This document shows, piece by piece, positions 11,546 through 15,281 of a stretch of DNA of 15,281 nt (its first letter is position 1; each line of letters starts with the position of its first letter). Below the pieces are notes generated by a model. It ran no database searches. It was not told where the DNA came from and was given only the letters and a program-made list of their open reading frames with translations. The DNA is from Collinsella sp. (GTDB lineage: Bacteria; Actinomycetota; Coriobacteriia; Coriobacteriales; Coriobacteriaceae), in assembly GCA_022720335.1 (NCBI GenBank), contig JAIHVJ010000074.1, positions 1 through 15,281 on the forward strand, written 5' to 3'. The translations under genes and the position numbers were made by a program.

Positions 11546-13303
11546 ATGAACGAGATCAAGTGCCCGCATTGCGGCGAAGTTTTTAAGGTCGATGCGTCCG
11601 GTTATGCGGATATCGTCAAGCAGGTGCGCGATGCCGAGTTCTCGCGCGATCTTGATGAGCGTGTAAAGGCCGTCCAGCGTGAGGGGGAGCAGGCGTTGGA
11701 GCTTGAGCGCTCTCGTTCGACGGCCGCCCTGCAGGAGGTGGAGTCTCAGCGTAGCGCTCAACTTGCCGAGCAGAAAAACGCCGCGGCTCAGGAGCTGGCA
11801 CAAGAGGTTGCCAAGCGTGATGCCGAGCTTGCCGAATTGCGTGCCAAGCTCGAGGGCGCTGCCGCAGAGCGCGAGAGTGCAAGCCAGCGCGCGGCGGTTG
11901 AGGCCCGTGCCGACGCTCAAAAGGAGAACGCCGAGCTCCAGCGCGAAATCGACAACTTGCGTGCGCAGCTGGGGCGCAAGGATGACGAAGCCAAGCTTGC
12001 CGAGTCGGCGGCGCGCAATGCTGCTCAAAACGATGTAGCTGCACGAGATGCCCAGATTGCCGAGCTGCAGGCCAAGCTTGCTGCGGCGGACAAGGCCCAG
12101 GAGATGGCGCTTGCCGCTGCCGCGGCCGAGTCGCAGCGTGAGCTCGATGCCGCTCGCAGCGAGGCCGAGCGCGCACTTGCTGACTACCGCGCGACGGTAC
12201 AGGAGAAGCTTTCCGCCGCAAAGGCTCAGTCCGAGCAAGAGACCGAGGGGCTGCGCGCCCAGCTGCGCGAGCAGGAACTGATGGCAAAAATGAACCTGTC
12301 AGAGGCGGTCGCCGCGGCGGAGCGAGAGCGCGATGAGGCGCGTGCCAAACTGACGAGCGAGCTGGCGGTGCGCGATTCTCGCGAGGAGCAAGCCAAGGCG
12401 GCACACGAGCTCGAGCTTGCGCAGGCCAAGCGCGCGAGCGATGACCTGATTCGCTACAAGGATGAAGAGATTGAGCGCCTTAAGGACATGAAGGTTCGCC
12501 TGTCCACCAAGATGGTGGGCGAGTCGCTCGAGCAGCACTGCGAGACCGAGTTTAACCGTCTGCGCATGACGGCGTTTCCCAATGCGTACTTCGAGAAAGA
12601 TAACGATGCATCTGAGGGCACCAAGGGTGACTTTATCTTCCGCGAGTGCGACGCGAGCGGCAACGAGGTCATTTCGATTATGTTCGAGATGAAAAACGAG
12701 AACGACGAGACCGCGATCAAGCATAAAAACGAGGACTTCTTTAAGAAACTCGATCACGATCGTCGCCAGAAAGGCTGTGAGTACGCGGTGCTCTGCACGC
12801 TGCTCGAGCCCGAGAGCGAGCTTTACAACGCGGGAATCGTGGACGTGAGCTATCGCTACGAGAAGATGTATGTGATCCGCCCGCAGTTCTTCATTCCCAT
12901 CATTACGCTGCTGCGCAATGCTGCCATGGGTTCGCTTCGCTATAAGCAGGAGCTGGCGGAGTACAAGCAGCAGAATATCGATGTCACGAACTTCGAAGCC
13001 AAGATGGAGAAGTTCAAGGATGGATTCTCGCGCAACTACAACCTGGCGAGCAAACAATTCGAGTCGGCGATCAAGGAGATTGATGCCGCCATCAAGCAGC
13101 TCGAGAAGACCAAGGACGATTTGCGCCGTAGCACAGAGAACCTGCGCCTGGCTCACAACAAGGCCGATGAGCTTACCATTCGCAAGCTCACGTGGGGTAA
13201 CAAGACCATGAAGGCGGCGTTTGACGAGGCGCGCGAGGCTGTGCCAGAGACAAACGATGAGCCAGCCGAGGCGGATTCGTATGAGGTCGAGGATGCCGAA
13301 TAG
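11546..13303 (+). CDS. DUF2130 protein: CPHCG start, long coiled coil, nuclease-like C-terminus
   Basis: The product has 585 residues. It opens with a half zinc knuckle (Cys6 and Cys9 in CPHCGEVFKVD), then a charged Ala/Glu/Arg coiled coil from about 25 to 315. The DUF2130 domain follows (about 322-520) with GESLEQHCETEFNRLR, TKGDFIFRE (Asp362) and IMFEMKNE (Glu381-x-Lys383). This D, E-x-K order fits a PD-(D/E)XK nuclease fold, and the lysine is intact. A second coiled segment (about 485-550) and an acidic tail end it. The cellular role of the family is not established; DNA handling or phage-related functions are guesses. GAGGAG lies five bases before the ATG. It is alone between two strong terminators. 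Confidence 0.92.
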   Translation: MNEIKCPHCGEVFKVDASGYADIVKQVRDAEFSRDLDERVKAVQREGEQALELERSRSTAALQEVESQRSAQLAEQKNAAAQELAQEVAKRDAELAELRAKLEGAAAERESASQRAAVEARADAQKENAELQREIDNLRAQLGRKDDEAKLAESAARNAAQNDVAARDAQIAELQAKLAAADKAQEMALAAAAAESQRELDAARSEAERALADYRATVQEKLSAAKAQSEQETEGLRAQLREQELMAKMNLSEAVAAAERERDEARAKLTSELAVRDSREEQAKAAHELELAQAKRASDDLIRYKDEEIERLKDMKVRLSTKMVGESLEQHCETEFNRLRMTAFPNAYFEKDNDASEGTKGDFIFRECDASGNEVISIMFEMKNENDETAIKHKNEDFFKKLDHDRRQKGCEYAVLCTLLEPESELYNAGIVDVSYRYEKMYVIRPQFFIPIITLLRNAAMGSLRYKQELAEYKQQNIDVTNFEAKMEKFKDGFSRNYNLASKQFESAIKEIDAAIKQLEKTKDDLRRSTENLRLAHNKADELTIRKLTWGNKTMKAAFDEAREAVPETNDEPAEADSYEVEDAE

Positions 13304-13323
13304 GGCATAGCGGATAGTGCAAA

Positions 13324-13359
13324 AGCGGGGCCGCTGGCAACATCGCCAGCGGCCCCGCT
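13324..13359. terminator. Bidirectional terminator between convergent genes
   Basis: AGCGGGGCCGCTGGC at 13324-13338 is a perfect 15-bp stem with 13345-13359 around the loop AACATC. A short A-run lies to the left and a T-containing stretch to the right. It serves the DUF2130 gene on the plus strand and the helicase gene on the minus strand. Confidence 0.85.
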
Positions 13360-13382
13360 TCGTTTCGTCCCATTCTGTTCGG

Positions 13383-15281
13383 CTAGTCCTCGAGCAGGTC
13401 CTCGATAAAGCCGACGCGGTAGTTTTTGAAAATGACCTCGCCGCCGTCTTGCGTGGCGTCCAGATCGACATCGCCCATGATGCCAAAGTCGTGGTCGCCA
13501 TCCTCGTCGGCAAAAATCTGGTGCACGTGCCACACATGATCGGGCTTCTCGTCACTCTCGTCGATGGTAAACATCGCGGCGCTGCGGGCGTCGCCGTTGG
13601 TGAGGATTTCCTCGTGTTGCTCGTGATAGGCGTCGAGCGCCTTTTGCCAGCGGACCTCGCTCATGCCCCAGTCCTCGTCGAGCTCGCCCAGATCGCGCGC
13701 GTGCTCGCGGGCTGCAAGGGCCACGCGGCGGAAGAGTGCGTTGCGCACCAGCAGGGTACAGCCACGGCGGTCTGCCACGACTTCGTCGATGCCCTGCGGC
13801 GGTGCGGCGTCGAGTGCAGCGGGGTTGCCGGCGTTCTCCCACTCGTCCACCAGACTCGAGTCGACCGAGCGCACCACAAAGCCCAGCCACGAGATAATGT
13901 CGCGCAGGCGCTCGTCGCGCTTCTCGATGGGCACGGTGCGGTCGAGTGAACGATAGGCTTCTGCCAGGTAGCGCAGCAAAATGCCCTCGGAGCGGGCGAT
14001 GCCGAGCTTTTGAATGTAGCCCTTAAAATCGCTCGCGCTTTCCAGCATATCGCGCAGGACGCTCTTGGGAGAGAGATGGTAGTCGTTTGCCCAGGGTACT
14101 TCCTGGCAGTACTTGTCAAAGGCGGCGTCGAGCAAATCCTCGAGCGGCTTTTCGTACGTGACGTCTTGAATGCGCTCCAAGCGCTCCTCATATTCGATGC
14201 CGTCGGCCTTCATCTCGGCCATAGCGCGATCGCGTGCGGCGCGCTCCTGTGCGCGCAGCACCTGCTTGGGATCCTCGAGCGTTGCCTCGACCATTGAGAT
14301 TAGATCCATGGTATAGGTCTCGCTCTCGGGATCGAGCAACTCCAGCGCGGCAAGCAAAAACGGCGAGAGCGGCTGGTCGAGCGCAAAGTCCTCGGGCAGG
14401 TCGACCGTCAGCGCGTAGTCGATGTCCGGCGCGGCGTCAGCCGGAGCGTCGGGTGCGGGCGGCACCTCGGTGCGCACGACGACGCCGGAGTCGATGAGCG
14501 TGGCGAAGATCTCGTCGGCACGCTCATCGAGCTTTGCCTTTTCCTCGGGTGTTTGCAGGCTTGTCTCGATGAGGTCGTGCACGCGGGTGCGAGCGTCGCC
14601 GCCCTGCTCGACCACGCTAATCACCATGGAGTGTGTGATGCGCAGGCGCGGCTTGAGCGTTTCGGGCTGCGTCTCGATCAGGCGCTCAAAGGTCTGCTTG
14701 TTCCAGGTGACAAAGCCCTCGGGGGCCTTTTTCTTTTTAATCTTACGGAGTTTTTTGGGGTCGTCGCCCGCCTTGGCCATGAGCTTGGCGTTCTCGATCT
14801 CGTGCTCCGGGGCCTCGGCGATGACCATACCCTCGGTGTCAAAGCCCGAGCGACCGGCGCGACCGGCGATCTGATGGAACTCACGGGCGCGCAGACGCCG
14901 CATCTTGTAGCCGTCAAACTTGGTGAGCGCGGTGAGCACCACGGTGTGGATGGGTACGTTGATGCCGACGCCGAGCGTATCGGTGCCGCAGATGACGGGC
15001 AACAGGCCCTGCTGCGCCAGGCGCTCGACCAGCAGGCGATAGCGCGGCAACATGCCAGCATGGTGCACGCCGACGCCGCATCCGAGCAAGCGCTTGAGAA
15101 TCTTGCCAAAGGCCGTGGAGAAGCTCGTTCCCTTTGCCGCTTCTTTGATGGCTTCGCGTTGCTCCTTGCTGGCGATGCCAAAATTGGCGAGCGACTGTGC
15201 CGTCGCAAGGGCGGCATCCTGGCTAAAGTGCACGATATAGAGCGGGGCCTCGCCGCGGCGCATGGCGAGCTCGACCGTGCC
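13383..15281 (-). CDS. Ski2-like DEAD/DEAH-box helicase, C-terminal part, cut by the window edge
   Basis: The frame is open to the last base, so the N-terminus with the ATP-binding Walker motifs lies outside. What remains (632 codons) starts in the second RecA domain: VHHAGMLPRYR, motif V as GTDTLGVGINVPI and motif VI as HQIAGRAGRSGF. Then comes a basic KKLRKIKKKKAP stretch and a long alpha-helical C-terminal region of about 400 residues, matching the DUF3516 region found in actinobacterial helicases of this kind. The very C-terminus has an acidic beta-rich domain (HVWHVHQIFADEDGD; LDATQDGGEVIFKNYRVGF). Its role is presumably RNA unwinding or turnover. The methionine at 15263 is internal, since TVELAM continues the helicase domain upstream. 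Confidence 0.92.
   Translation of the reverse strand, partial: GTVELAMRRGEAPLYIVHFSQDAALATAQSLANFGIASKEQREAIKEAAKGTSFSTAFGKILKRLLGCGVGVHHAGMLPRYRLLVERLAQQGLLPVICGTDTLGVGINVPIHTVVLTALTKFDGYKMRRLRAREFHQIAGRAGRSGFDTEGMVIAEAPEHEIENAKLMAKAGDDPKKLRKIKKKKAPEGFVTWNKQTFERLIETQPETLKPRLRITHSMVISVVEQGGDARTRVHDLIETSLQTPEEKAKLDERADEIFATLIDSGVVVRTEVPPAPDAPADAAPDIDYALTVDLPEDFALDQPLSPFLLAALELLDPESETYTMDLISMVEATLEDPKQVLRAQERAARDRAMAEMKADGIEYEERLERIQDVTYEKPLEDLLDAAFDKYCQEVPWANDYHLSPKSVLRDMLESASDFKGYIQKLGIARSEGILLRYLAEAYRSLDRTVPIEKRDERLRDIISWLGFVVRSVDSSLVDEWENAGNPAALDAAPPQGIDEVVADRRGCTLLVRNALFRRVALAAREHARDLGELDEDWGMSEVRWQKALDAYHEQHEEILTNGDARSAAMFTIDESDEKPDHVWHVHQIFADEDGDHDFGIMGDVDLDATQDGGEVIFKNYRVGFIEDLLED

Noticed and set aside
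10540..12238. Long minus-strand ORFs opposite the deacetylase and DUF2130 genes
   Set aside because: They overlap genes with full motif sets and ribosome-binding sites and have repetitive Leu/Arg/Ala composition typical of GC-rich antisense frames.

Overview
The window is a GC-rich bacterial chromosome segment that most resembles a gut actinobacterium of the Coriobacteriia, probably Collinsella or a close relative. This is an inference. It rests on the actinobacterial-type Ski2-like helicase with its long C-terminal extension, the pdxS-pdxT pair divergent from a MocR-type regulator, the anaerobe's rubrerythrin and fermentation-type dehydrogenases, and the codon style. There is no rRNA, tRNA or CRISPR array in the window to settle the taxonomy.

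Layout. (1) 175-1086 encodes an acidic, winged-helix-like protein with a long RGG-repeat tail; two palindromic elements (1129-1228, 1284-1347) separate it from convergent pdxT. (2) pdxT (1371-1958) and pdxS (1979-2869), minus strand, make pyridoxal 5'-phosphate. They are divergent from a MocR/PdxR-type regulator (3015-4454). (3) 4440-5983 is a probable accessory island. Two 124-bp palindromic repeats of equal length flank one gene for a PD-(D/E)XK nuclease-like protein of unknown function. Each repeat begins inside the last codons of the gene before it, so both genes end in Asn-Leu-Ser-Glu-stop. (4) A rubredoxin-rubrerythrin fusion (6116-6676, minus) has its own terminator. (5) An iron-type alcohol dehydrogenase (6933-8153) is followed 8 bases later by a class 3-like aldehyde dehydrogenase (8162-9362) that has lost about 60 codons including the catalytic cysteine. 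Two Rex-like palindromes lie upstream of the pair. (6) 9410-9965 carries very small genes: a 27-residue hydrophobic, toxin-like peptide whose ribosome-binding site is locked in a hairpin, a 59-residue Cys4 ORF and a 59-residue acidic/basic protein. (7) A metallophosphoesterase (10032-10577), a YdjC/ChbG-type deacetylase (10642-11406) and a DUF2130 coiled-coil nuclease-like protein (11546-13303) follow. Two hairpin repeats with a GGGGACAGGCACC-type core bracket the deacetylase. (8) A perfect bidirectional terminator separates this run from the C-terminal part of a large Ski2-like helicase (13383-15281, minus), which is cut by the window edge.

How the parts work together. PdxS and PdxT form PLP synthase; the divergent regulator has a PLP-binding aminotransferase fold and is well placed to sense PLP and control them. 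Rubrerythrin fits peroxide defence in an anaerobe. The alcohol and aldehyde dehydrogenases would be an NAD-linked, redox-controlled pair, but the second is broken here. The best candidate for something undescribed is the nuclease-like gene between paired palindromic repeats. The peptide gene at 9468 is the second: its sequestered Shine-Dalgarno site looks like type I toxin control.
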